Assembly (NCBI GenBank): GCA_964557575.1
Contig: CAZLBC010000026.1
Location: 1-56,647 of the forward strand
Direction of reading: 5' to 3'
DNA length: 56,647 bases
DNA from: CAZLBC01 sp964557575
GTDB taxonomy: Bacteria > Planctomycetota > Phycisphaerae > SM23-33
The translations under genes and the position numbers were made by a program. Shown here piece after piece: positions 43,705-51,927 of the stretch (its first letter is position 1; each line of letters begins with the position of its first letter). The notes beneath the pieces are model-generated. The model had not been told where the DNA came from. It did no database searches and saw only the letters and a list, made by a program, of their open reading frames with translations.

Positions 43705-44029
43705 TGATAATACCCGGTTGCTTCACATGCGCGATGCCGCAATGGAAGCCCTGTCTTTTGCAAAAGACCGGAAAAGGGAAGACGTCGACAGAGACCGCAT
43801 GCTCCTCCATTCACTGGTCAGGTGCATTGAAATTGTCGGGGAAGCCGCAGCGGGTGTGTCCGACTGGTGTCGCGAGACCCACCCGGATATCGCGTGGCCC
43901 GATATTGTGGCCATGAGAAACCGCCTTATTCACGGCTATTTCGATATAGATGCGGACCGCGTGTGGGACACAGTCCAGGACGATCTTCCGCCCCTCGTCA
44001 ACGCGCTGAACATGATCCTCGGCAAATAG
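43694..44029 (+). CDS. hepT: HEPN-domain toxin (HepT-like, DUF86)
   Basis: A 111-residue all-helical HEPN protein. The ribonuclease motif RX4HXY is intact: R75, H80, Y82 in RNRLIHGY. In the family it acts as an RNase on tRNA or mRNA and is neutralised when the MNT partner modifies the Tyr. It overlaps the MNT gene by 11 bases. Both active-site motifs are complete, so the module looks functional. Its location beside a tRNA gene fits a mobile accessory module, but no integrase or duplicated tRNA end was seen. Confidence 0.93.
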   Translation: MAIDDNTRLLHMRDAAMEALSFAKDRKREDVDRDRMLLHSLVRCIEIVGEAAAGVSDWCRETHPDIAWPDIVAMRNRLIHGYFDIDADRVWDTVQDDLPPLVNALNMILGK

Positions 44030-44111
44030 CGCCCATAACCCCAAAGGCGAACTCATATTCCGAAGACTGTGTGGTATCTCTACCACCTGCCGTGTTCCAG
44101 CCCAACCCCCC

Positions 44112-45455
44112 TCACCGCCGCCGGACGTCGTAGCACGCGAGGCGGGCGTGGTAGCGGAGGTAAAGCCGTCCGTCCAGGATGACGGGGTGCGCCCAACAGT
44201 CGTTTTTGCGCTCGCGGGTGAACTGAAAATCGCCGTGGACCCGAAAGCCCCCGTCCGCCGGTTCGAGCAGGGCCAGCCGCCCCCGCTGGCTGAGGGCGTA
44301 GAGCCGGCCGTCGGCCCACAGCCCCGACCCGATGGCCAGGTCCTCTTTCCGGTATTCCATCTTCCCGGTCGCGACGTCCAGGCAGACCCACGGTTTGAAC
44401 CGGCGGTAGCCGGAGCCGTAGATGTGCCCGTCAACGTAAACAAACGAGCCGTGGCAATTGTCCACCGGCGTTGTCCACGCCTCGGCAAACCGGACCGCGC
44501 CGTCCGCGACACGCAGGCGGTAGTAGTGCCCGCCGTAGACGTCGCTGGCGGTAAAGAAGAGCCCGTCGCCGCAGAAGACCGGCATGGAGCCGATGACCTC
44601 GTGCTTGGCATATACCTTCTGCTTCCACACCATCTTCCCCGTATCGGCGTCCACGCAGAAGACGTGCTGGCCCGACGAGCGGCAGATGAGCCGCCGGCCG
44701 CCGGCCGCCAGCAAAATGGGCGAGGCGTAGCCGGCGGCGTCGACGTCCGGCCGCGGCGGGACCTCCTTGCCGCCGAACACGTAGGTGCGGGTGAACCGCA
44801 GCGGCGGCGTGGTCCAGACGGTCTTGCCGGTGTCGCGGTCGAGCGCGGCCATGAGGGCCTTCTTCCCGCCGGGGGTCACGATCACGCGGTCGCCGTCGAC
44901 CAGCAGACACTCGCTGATGCCCCACCGGATGTTCGGCCCGTCGAACCGCTCGAGAATATTCACCGCCCACCGTTCCGCGCCCGTCGCGGCGTCGAGACAG
45001 ACGGCGCGGCCGTGGGCGTTCATGTGGTAGAGGCGGCCGCCGGCATACGTGCAGGTGGCGCGGGCGCCGCGGTGGGAGCGCTTCCACGCCCGGCCGCTGG
45101 TCGCCTTCCACTTCAGCGGCGGGGCGCCGCCCTTCTCCTTGTCCGCGGCGGCGAGATCGAAGCAGAAGATCACCAGGTCGTTGCCGACGTCGCCGGTGAT
45201 GTAAAGCGCGCCGTCGACGATGGTCGGCGAGGAGTACCCGCGGCCGATGCCGCCGGCCTCCCAGAGCGGCGGCGGGCCGTCTTCGGGCCAGGACTGCAGC
45301 AGGCCGGTCTCGCGGCAGACGGCGTCGCGACGCGGACCGCGGAACTGCGGCCAGCCCGGTTCGTCGAGCGGAATCAGGCGCGGGGTCTCTCCACCGCCCG
45401 GCGCGGCGGAACAGAGCAGAAGGAAAACGAGCATTGATTTCACAGTACTGTCCAC
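44112..45455 (-). CDS. Exported PQQ-like beta-propeller protein
   Basis: A 447-residue protein with repeated PQQ/BamB-type blades: 'D..TG...W' recurs in LDAATGAERW, LDRDTGKTVW, VDADTGKMVW and LDVATGKMEY. The start is GTG at 45455, with GGAG 7 bases upstream. It gives a signal peptide, MDSTVKSMLVFLLLCSAAPG, after which WPQFRGP opens the propeller, as in many planctomycete secreted proteins. It contains no PQQ-dehydrogenase catalytic residues, so a binding or structural role is more likely. It stands alone on the minus strand, with a possible weak promoter at 45508-45537. Confidence 0.88.
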   Translation of the reverse strand: MDSTVKSMLVFLLLCSAAPGGGETPRLIPLDEPGWPQFRGPRRDAVCRETGLLQSWPEDGPPPLWEAGGIGRGYSSPTIVDGALYITGDVGNDLVIFCFDLAAADKEKGGAPPLKWKATSGRAWKRSHRGARATCTYAGGRLYHMNAHGRAVCLDAATGAERWAVNILERFDGPNIRWGISECLLVDGDRVIVTPGGKKALMAALDRDTGKTVWTTPPLRFTRTYVFGGKEVPPRPDVDAAGYASPILLAAGGRRLICRSSGQHVFCVDADTGKMVWKQKVYAKHEVIGSMPVFCGDGLFFTASDVYGGHYYRLRVADGAVRFAEAWTTPVDNCHGSFVYVDGHIYGSGYRRFKPWVCLDVATGKMEYRKEDLAIGSGLWADGRLYALSQRGRLALLEPADGGFRVHGDFQFTRERKNDCWAHPVILDGRLYLRYHARLACYDVRRR

Positions 45456-45507
45456 AGGCACTCTCCCATGCGGAATCATTGTCTCCGAAATACCGCAGTG
45501 ACGAGCC

Positions 45508-45537
45508 ATTGTATACGGCCGGCTTTAGGCGGTGCAA
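45508..45537 (-). promoter_or_regulatory. Possible promoter of the PQQ-propeller gene
   Basis: Minus strand: TTGCAC (45537-45532), an 18-base spacer, then TACAAT (45513-45508). The -10 box matches five of six positions; the -35 box matches only three. Confidence 0.3.
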
Positions 45538-45577
45538 CTGCCGGCAACAGGATTTGACGCAACTTGTAATTCGCGTT

Positions 45578-45605
45578 TTGACAACATATGGTCGCAATCT
45601 ATAAT
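45578..45605 (+). promoter_or_regulatory. Consensus promoter upstream of the DUF3800 gene
   Basis: TTGACA (45578-45583), a 16-base spacer, and TATAAT (45600-45605). Both boxes are perfect. Transcription would start about 80-85 bases before the ATG at 45697, leaving an AT-rich leader in which no clear hairpin is seen. Confidence 0.78.
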
Positions 45606-45696
45606 GAGTGGCTATTCATCGATAATTTTGCGTCTATAAAGGACAGATTCTCCCGGTCTCATATGTCGCCGTTGACACTGTAAAAGGGGAAAAAAC

Positions 45697-46563
45697 ATGA
45701 GTTGGCTGCTTTTTCTTGATGAAAGCGGGCATGATCATAAGAATACACCATACGAAGTCCACGGCGGTTTCGCAATTCATGCCGAAAAACTCTGGGCGTT
45801 TATCACCGCGGTGCGAAACCTTGAACAATCTATCTTTGGGGCCAATCTAAGAGAGTATGACCTGGAAATCAAGGGAAGTAAATTGCTTCGGCCGAGATGC
45901 TTCAAATGGGAAAAGCAGCACGAGCGAATGGATCCAGCGACGAGAAGAAAACATGCATTGAATTTCCTGAACAACGGAAAGCAGCGCCGTAAACCCCGGG
46001 CTGAACAATTCGCCGCATACGGTCAAGCGTGCATAACCATGGCAGAAGGGGTAATTGAACTCCTCAACAGTTATGACGCCCGGATTTTTGCCGGTGTTAT
46101 TCCTCAAAAAAGCAGACCGCCAGATGCCCCTGCTGACTTTCTCCGAAAAGATATTGTCTTCCTGCTGGAGCGGTTTTACTACTTTCTAAGCGAAAAGAAG
46201 GAGATGGGGCTGCTGGTCATGGACGAGACACAAAAACACACTGATCGCCAGTTGGTGCGCCGCATGGAACGGTATTTTATGTTGACACATACCGGTCGAC
46301 AGAGAACACAATGGATTGTTCCCATTCCCTTCTTTGTCGAATCCGATATGGCCTACGGCGTACAAGCCGCCGATCTATGTATTTATTGTCTCAACTGGGG
46401 ATGGCGCGGGATAGAAAATATGGAAGAACCGACACGAGAAGAAATCGAACCTTTTGTCTGGATAATGGAAAAAGCATTTTGGCAGGGAGAGGGTTATCGT
46501 GAAGGTGAGTCGTTCTCCACTCACGGCACGTTTTATGTACCCGACCTTTATGAAGGGCGGTGA
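45697..46563 (+). CDS. DUF3800 domain protein
   Basis: A 288-residue protein of the DUF3800 family. It has the N-terminal acidic motif FLDESGHD (D8, E9), then ELLNSYDARIFAGVIP and LVMDETQKH in the middle, and the C-terminal YGVQAADLCIYCLNW that marks the family. DUF3800 is thought to have a nuclease-like (RNase H-type) fold and is common on mobile and defence-rich regions. The activity is untested. The gene is visibly AT-richer than its neighbours in codon use, which suggests recent transfer. A run of GGGG lies 7-9 bases before the ATG, and a consensus promoter is further upstream. Confidence 0.88.
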   Translation: MSWLLFLDESGHDHKNTPYEVHGGFAIHAEKLWAFITAVRNLEQSIFGANLREYDLEIKGSKLLRPRCFKWEKQHERMDPATRRKHALNFLNNGKQRRKPRAEQFAAYGQACITMAEGVIELLNSYDARIFAGVIPQKSRPPDAPADFLRKDIVFLLERFYYFLSEKKEMGLLVMDETQKHTDRQLVRRMERYFMLTHTGRQRTQWIVPIPFFVESDMAYGVQAADLCIYCLNWGWRGIENMEEPTREEIEPFVWIMEKAFWQGEGYREGESFSTHGTFYVPDLYEGR

Positions 46564-46644
46564 ATTGTGCGCATAAAAAAAGCGGGTAATGCCCTCGGAA
46601 CCACCGTAGCAGTTCCTCGGCCGAACCCGCACGTTAAGTATCGG

Positions 46645-46666
46645 CTTGACATGCAGATTTGTCAAG
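46645..46666. repeat. Inverted repeat between convergent genes
   Basis: CTTGACA (46645-46651) and TGTCAAG (46660-46666) form a perfect 7-base stem with an 8-base loop, between the convergent DUF3800 and propeller/PA14 genes. A run of six T occurs 13 bases downstream on the plus strand, with ACCCGC copies either side. It may be a weak or bidirectional terminator, but the T-run is too distant for a standard one. Confidence 0.35.
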
Positions 46667-46694
46667 TAACCCGCGTCATTTTTTCATATTCCCC

Positions 46695-49600
46695 TCACTC
46701 CTCCCCCACAAACCGGAACCCGCTGAAGGTGATGAAGTGCCACTTCTTGGCGGTGGTGTTGACGACGTAGAGGTCGCGGACGCCGGTGACCTTCCGGGTC
46801 AGGGCGACGGTCTGCTCTTTCGGCCCCTCCCCGGTCAGTGCCACCGTCGCGATCGCCGGGCCGTCGGGCTTCTCAAGGCGGAACGACAGCGTCACCGGGA
46901 ACTCTCCCCTGCCGGCGGGGCTGCCCGTCGCCGCGACCCGCAGCCGGGCCGCGCCGTCGCCGAAATCGATCCGGCGGTACGCCAGCCAGGCGCCCGTCAC
47001 GCCCAGGGCCCGCTGGCGCAGACCGCGGACGGCGTCCCGGACGTCCTTCGGGCCGATCTGCCCGGACTGCGCGTCGAACGTCCGCGCGTCGATGCGGGTT
47101 GTCGCCGGGCGGGTGCCGGGTTCCGCGGCGGCGGCCGGGTCGGGATAGAGGAACGCGGCGGGGATGCGGCGGCGGTCGAGGCTCGCCGACTCCCAGTTCA
47201 GGCTGCACGCCGGGTGCTCATCAGTGGTGTAGAAATCGAGCTGGAGTGCGTACCGCTTTCCCGCCCGCAGGGGTATCGGTTCGGTCTCCCACCGCTCGGT
47301 CGCCTGGTTCCAGCCGAAGATCCGCTGGCGGCCGTCGATCCACAGCCGCACGCCGCCCCGGGCGTACGTCGAGAAGACGAACGGCTCGGTCAGCGGTGCC
47401 TCGACACGGCCGCGCCAGCGTACCGCGAAGCCCCCGTCCGCTTCCCGGCCCGCGATACCCTGCGACCAGTCGTATACCGGGCCGTGGCCGAACCCGTCGA
47501 CGACGGCGTCGTTGCCGGGCTTCTTTCGCGGGCTGCCGGCCCAGACCTGCGTGTCAACGCGCCGCAGTGCGGGCGCAGCGCCGATTGCCGGGCCGGCAAA
47601 ACAGGCCGCGCGGAGGCCGGTGCCCTTCCGCGCGGCGTGCGGCGCCGTTTCGGTTACGGTGACGGTCCCCTCCCGGCGGGTCCAGTTGTCCCAGCCGCCG
47701 ATGCGGTAGACCGGCACGCTGTTGCGGCCCTGGGCGAACCAGAGGACCGTGCCGTCCTTCCGCTGAATAACGCGGCCGCCCTCGGCATTGTCGGAGGTGG
47801 TGATCGCCTCGGTCCCGTCGGGGGCCCGCCACCAGTGGTAGACCCGCTCGGGCAGGCCGTCGTCGGCGCGGCGGTCGAAGAACGACCCGGCGTAGAGCCC
47901 GTCGCGGGTCCAGGCCATGGCCGTGTTCTCCACCCGGTCGGCGAGGATAATCGCCCGGTCCGTCTCGCCGATCACGTTGACCGGGACGTGGAACCGGCCG
48001 GGGGGCGTGCTGCCGGGGGCGCCGCCGAGCCCGCCGTGGATCGCGTGGCGGCCCACCGACCACCGCACGCGGCCGTCCGGGTCCCACTTGACCAGGCGGG
48101 AGACGCCGCCCCAGTGCGTCGGCCAGGTCGTCCCGTGCCGCTCGCGGCCGTCGTTGACATTGCCGTAGTAGTTGCCCGCCGCGTCCTTGAAGGCCCCGCT
48201 GCCCCTGCTTCCCGGGCGGGCCGCCGCCGGTATACCCGCGGCGCGGCGTTTCAGGCCGGGTTCGTCGCCGATCGGGTAGACCGGCAGGCCGTCCCGCCAT
48301 ACCGGGCGGGTTTCGCGGACGATGAACGCGATCCCGCCGTCGTCTTCTTCGCTGCCCTGCTGAAGGACGGCGAAGTCCGGGGCGACCCAGCGGGCGGCGG
48401 GGATCTCGCGGCTGTCGGAAAACGTGAACTCGCCTTTCTGCGGCCGGCCGTCGCCGTTTTCGTCGAGCCAGCGGAACGACGCGGCCGTGTGCCCCCGGCC
48501 GGCGATACCGGCGGCGCGGGCGACGTCCTTCTCGCCGCCGATGACGGTCACGGCGCGGAGCGTCCCCTCCTCGTGGCGGAGGACCTGCGGCGGACCGTAA
48601 CTGACGAGGTAGCGCCGCCCGTCGCGGTAGACCACCCACCACCGGCCGTGGTGGCCGGGGCGGCTCTTGACCAGGCCGCCCGCCATCCCCCCGACCCGCC
48701 AGGTCTCCCGCACCCGCCAGCGGCCGGCGGCGTAATCGATCTCCGCGAGCGTCAGCCAGTCGCCGCCGTTGAACCAGGCCAGCGCGGGGTTCCGGGGGTC
48801 CGGCTCGGCCCACGCGTAGTAGGGCTGCCCGCCGTACCACTCGCCGATGACCGTCCCGGCGTGATCGCAGTGGACGACCCGACGGGGGGCCGGGCGCAGC
48901 TCGACGGCGACGAAGCCCCCCGTCCCGTCGGCGGTGATGTCGGTGATCCCGCGGAAGTCCGCCGGCCGGTAGGCGCCCGCGCGGCGGCCGCCCTGCCGTC
49001 CGTATGCGGCGATGAGTGTTCCGTCGGGGGAAAACCGCTTCACCCGGCAATCCGGCGGCCCCTCGGCGACGAGGAAGGCCCCGGTGTCCGGATCGACGGC
49101 GATGCGGCGGGGCGCAACAAGATCTTTCTCGATGACCGGCGCCGACGTGCCGTCCCTTTTTATGGCCAGGACCTTTTTTTCAGAGATGACGAAGACACCG
49201 CCGCCGGGTCCGACGGCCAGGCCGGTCGGCGCGGAGACCGTCGTTTCCGCGGCGGTCGACCCGTCCCGGGGATTCAGCCACCGCACGCGGTCGCGGTCGC
49301 GGTAACTGACCACGACGGTCGCGCCCCGGGCGTCCATGTCCGCCGCCGCGACCTCGTCGCCGTGGTGGTAGATAAAGTACGTCGGCCCCCCGTCGGCCTT
49401 GCGTTTCAGGTCTTCCGGGAGGACGTCCACGGTCGCCGACCGGGTTCCCTTTACGGCGTCGATGACCTGGAGGTACCCGTTCTGCTGGAGCAGGTAGAGC
49501 CGGCCGCGGCCGTCGACGGCCAGTGAAATGCCGCCCTGGTAACGGCCCTTCGTCACGTCGCCGCGACCGCGGGTCCAGAGGCGTTTAGTGCCGTCGAGCG

Positions 49601-50039
49601 ACTGTTTCAGGAGGACGGGGGCGGTCTCGGTGATCTGCGCGGCGATGTACATCCCGGCATCGTCGACGGCGACCGACGCGGCGCCGCCGTGGTTGCCGAC
49701 CCAGCGGTCGTAGGGGGCGGAGCCGGGATTGATACCGAGGCTGGTCACGTACGCGGCGCGGAACCCCGGCACCCGGAGCACCTTCCAGGTGTACGTGCCG
49801 GGTTCGACCGGCCGGCCGTCGCGGTCGAGGCCGTCCCACCCGACGCGGTGGGGCCCCGCCGGCTGCGGCCGGCCGCAGAGGAGCGTGCGTACCTGACGGC
49901 CCTCAGCGTCGTAAACGGCCGCCGAGACGCGGCCGGGTTCCGGAAGCCGATACGCGATGCGGCGAAACGGGGCGTCGGCCCGTGTTGATACCGTTATGCC
50001 GGCGACGGCGATGAGGCACGCGGCGACTCTTCTGTCCAT
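46695..50039 (-). CDS. Large exported protein with FlgD-like, propeller and PA14 domains
   Basis: A 1114-residue protein with a signal peptide (residues 1-22, MDRRVAACLIAVAGITVSTR). A FlgD-like Ig domain (about 27-90: VSAAVYDAEGRQVRTL, GWDGLDRDGRPVEPGTYTW) is followed by a long NHL/YncE-type propeller region (about 110-800). A PA14-like domain (about 850-960: STYARGGVRLWIDGRQRIFG, LQLDFYTTDEHPA) and a C-terminal carbohydrate-binding-like beta domain with the ending TFSGFRFVGEE complete it. GGAG lies 6 bases before the ATG. It is the last gene of a minus-strand set of exported proteins. It probably binds carbohydrate or glycoconjugate. No catalytic residues were recognised. Confidence 0.85.
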   Translation of the reverse strand: MDRRVAACLIAVAGITVSTRADAPFRRIAYRLPEPGRVSAAVYDAEGRQVRTLLCGRPQPAGPHRVGWDGLDRDGRPVEPGTYTWKVLRVPGFRAAYVTSLGINPGSAPYDRWVGNHGGAASVAVDDAGMYIAAQITETAPVLLKQSLDGTKRLWTRGRGDVTKGRYQGGISLAVDGRGRLYLLQQNGYLQVIDAVKGTRSATVDVLPEDLKRKADGGPTYFIYHHGDEVAAADMDARGATVVVSYRDRDRVRWLNPRDGSTAAETTVSAPTGLAVGPGGGVFVISEKKVLAIKRDGTSAPVIEKDLVAPRRIAVDPDTGAFLVAEGPPDCRVKRFSPDGTLIAAYGRQGGRRAGAYRPADFRGITDITADGTGGFVAVELRPAPRRVVHCDHAGTVIGEWYGGQPYYAWAEPDPRNPALAWFNGGDWLTLAEIDYAAGRWRVRETWRVGGMAGGLVKSRPGHHGRWWVVYRDGRRYLVSYGPPQVLRHEEGTLRAVTVIGGEKDVARAAGIAGRGHTAASFRWLDENGDGRPQKGEFTFSDSREIPAARWVAPDFAVLQQGSEEDDGGIAFIVRETRPVWRDGLPVYPIGDEPGLKRRAAGIPAAARPGSRGSGAFKDAAGNYYGNVNDGRERHGTTWPTHWGGVSRLVKWDPDGRVRWSVGRHAIHGGLGGAPGSTPPGRFHVPVNVIGETDRAIILADRVENTAMAWTRDGLYAGSFFDRRADDGLPERVYHWWRAPDGTEAITTSDNAEGGRVIQRKDGTVLWFAQGRNSVPVYRIGGWDNWTRREGTVTVTETAPHAARKGTGLRAACFAGPAIGAAPALRRVDTQVWAGSPRKKPGNDAVVDGFGHGPVYDWSQGIAGREADGGFAVRWRGRVEAPLTEPFVFSTYARGGVRLWIDGRQRIFGWNQATERWETEPIPLRAGKRYALQLDFYTTDEHPACSLNWESASLDRRRIPAAFLYPDPAAAAEPGTRPATTRIDARTFDAQSGQIGPKDVRDAVRGLRQRALGVTGAWLAYRRIDFGDGAARLRVAATGSPAGRGEFPVTLSFRLEKPDGPAIATVALTGEGPKEQTVALTRKVTGVRDLYVVNTTAKKWHFITFSGFRFVGEE

Positions 50040-50072
50040 GGTCTGCTCCCGCTGCGGTGCGATCGTTTTGTG

Positions 50073-51326
50073 TTATTTCGACCCGGACAACCGGTCGAAC
50101 GGGTTCTCGTACCAGAAGACGCCCAGACCCCCGCGACCGAACCGCTCTTCGCAGGTCAGCACGTCCAGGTCGCCGTCGCCGTCGATGTCGAGGAGCTGAA
50201 GAAGGTCGTACTTGATGCCCTCCGGCCCGGCGAGTTCTCCGGCCGTCCAGCGCGACGCGGGACCGGGCTTCCCGCGGGTCAGCCACACCACGCCCCGCTT
50301 CGGCGGCACGGCGTGCTCGCAGGAGAAGACGATGTCTTTCGCGCCGTCGCCGTCGATGTCCCCCGCGCGGACGGCCTTTGCCGTCCCGATACCGGCGGGG
50401 AAGTCGACCGGGATGACCGTCTCCGGCCACGCGCCGCCCGGGTCGGCCGGAGACCGGAACCGGTGGATCGCGCGGGGCTTGACGGCGGCGAGGATGTCGG
50501 CGCGGCCGTCGCCGTCCAGGTCGGTGTAATCGAGGAACATCACTTCCTTCCCGCCGGCCCCGACGCGGTGCTCGGGCCACGGCCCGCCGCCGCCGGGGTT
50601 TTCCAGCCAGAGGACGCCGCGTTTTGTGCCCTTCCGGTCGGAGACCACCAGGTCCTCGTCCCCGTCGCCGTCGACGTCAGCGGCGACCAGCGACATGATC
50701 CACCCGGCGTCGTAGAGCTTCCGGAGCTTCCACTCCTCCAGCTTCCGCGGGTCGGGGGGAACACGCAGGATGCCGACGAGGGCGTTTTTTCCCTTGGCGG
50801 AGACGGCGATCAGCGGCTTCTTCTCACGACCGGCCCGCAGGGGCAGGGCAAACATCCAGCGGGTCGTTCCCTTCGTCAGGGGAATCGGCGCGGTCCGCCA
50901 GGCCTTTTCGTCAAGGTACGCGGCGGGATCCTGCGGGGCCCAGTGGACGAACATGCAGTTGGTCCGGCCCTCGCAACTGCTGATCACGTCGACCGCCCCG
51001 TCGCCGTCGACGTCCGCGAAGACGGCGTCCTCGGGACTCCTGACCTTTCCGACCGTGACCGCCGGCCAGGGTCTCCTGACGGCGCCGTCTGTTGTGCCGG
51101 GATGGATGTAGACGCGCACCAGTCCCCCCTCTTCCCAGCCGGTGACGATGTCGGGATTGCCGTCGCGGTTGATGTCGGCGAGCCGCACCCCGTCGGCGCC
51201 CCGCGAGGATGCGTCGATCACGTGGCGCGGCCAGGGCTTCCCCGGACCGGCGGGTTCGGCGCCGGCGGGAACGGAGATGATCAACAGCGACAGAAACAGG
51301 CAGTGCATCGAAATCAACAGGCGCAT
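50073..51326 (-). CDS. Exported VCBS/FG-GAP repeat protein
   Basis: A 417-residue protein with a signal peptide (MRLLISMHCLFLSLLIISVP) and at least six calcium-binding-type repeats of the form 'aDxDGDGxxDiv' (ADINRDGNPDIV, ADVDGDGAVDVI, ADVDGDGDEDLV, TDLDGDGRADIL, GDIDGDGAKDIV, LDIDGDGDLDVL). These form a seven-bladed integrin-like propeller. GAGGAG lies 7 bases before the ATG. The gene sits 12 bases after the lipoprotein gene and 33 bases before the large propeller/PA14 gene. Family members mediate adhesion or display on the cell surface. Confidence 0.9.
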   Translation of the reverse strand: MRLLISMHCLFLSLLIISVPAGAEPAGPGKPWPRHVIDASSRGADGVRLADINRDGNPDIVTGWEEGGLVRVYIHPGTTDGAVRRPWPAVTVGKVRSPEDAVFADVDGDGAVDVISSCEGRTNCMFVHWAPQDPAAYLDEKAWRTAPIPLTKGTTRWMFALPLRAGREKKPLIAVSAKGKNALVGILRVPPDPRKLEEWKLRKLYDAGWIMSLVAADVDGDGDEDLVVSDRKGTKRGVLWLENPGGGGPWPEHRVGAGGKEVMFLDYTDLDGDGRADILAAVKPRAIHRFRSPADPGGAWPETVIPVDFPAGIGTAKAVRAGDIDGDGAKDIVFSCEHAVPPKRGVVWLTRGKPGPASRWTAGELAGPEGIKYDLLQLLDIDGDGDLDVLTCEERFGRGGLGVFWYENPFDRLSGSK

Positions 51327-51338
51327 ACCGCTGCTCCT

Positions 51339-51905
51339 CTATTCGTCTTGCTCGTCGGATGAGTGGGTGTAGACCTCTTTGCCGCCGAGTCGGTCACCGG
51401 TACGCAGGAACAGGACGTGGTGGCGGAAGATATGCTCGGTGTACGAGTAGGGAACGTAATCGTGCCGGTAGACGGTCGTGCTGTCGGTGACGACCTTCCC
51501 GCGCCGGGTCCTGCCCACGATCACCCGCCGCTCCGGCTCGAGGTAGCGGTGGTAGCCGACCTCCGTGGTCGAGTCGAGCCAGCGGGTGTGCCAGAGGACG
51601 ATGTTCGCGCCCCTGGCGGCCGCGAACTCGTCGAGGTCGCCGGTGTCCGCGAACGAACCGACGAACTCGCTGGACCCGACGATCTCGGCGTCCGGGAAGA
51701 GACGCCGCCCGACCTCCTCGGGATCCTTTTCGCCGATTTCCATGATCCTGACGTGATCCTCGTCGACGGCCGCGTAGCGGATTTCCATGTTCTGCGGGAC
51801 GAAATACCGCTCGTAGCCGGGCGGCGCGCACCCGGCAAGACCGGCGATGATCGCCCCGACCAGGGTCAGTACGGCACCGCCGCCGCGTTGTATCTGAAGA
51901 ACCAT
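51339..51905 (-). CDS. Predicted lipoprotein of unknown function
   Basis: A 188-residue protein with a lipoprotein signal: a hydrophobic stretch (AVLTLVGAIIAGLAG) ends in the lipobox LAGC at about residues 23-26. No known domain was recognised in the mature part, which has many Arg, Glu and Tyr and a PYSYTEHIFRHHVLFLR segment near the end. AAGGAG lies 6 bases before the ATG. It sits between the LamG and VCBS genes, with gaps of 22 and 12 bases, and is probably co-expressed with them. Confidence 0.75.
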   Translation of the reverse strand: MVLQIQRGGGAVLTLVGAIIAGLAGCAPPGYERYFVPQNMEIRYAAVDEDHVRIMEIGEKDPEEVGRRLFPDAEIVGSSEFVGSFADTGDLDEFAAARGANIVLWHTRWLDSTTEVGYHRYLEPERRVIVGRTRRGKVVTDSTTVYRHDYVPYSYTEHIFRHHVLFLRTGDRLGGKEVYTHSSDEQDE

Positions 51906-51927
51906 ATCGTCTCTCCTTACTATCGTG

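Noticed and set aside
46659..49526. Open frame of 955 codons on the plus strand opposite the propeller/PA14 gene
   Set aside because: It is composed of Ala/Gly/Arg/Val-rich sequence, a typical shadow of a high-GC gene, and has no recognisable domain.
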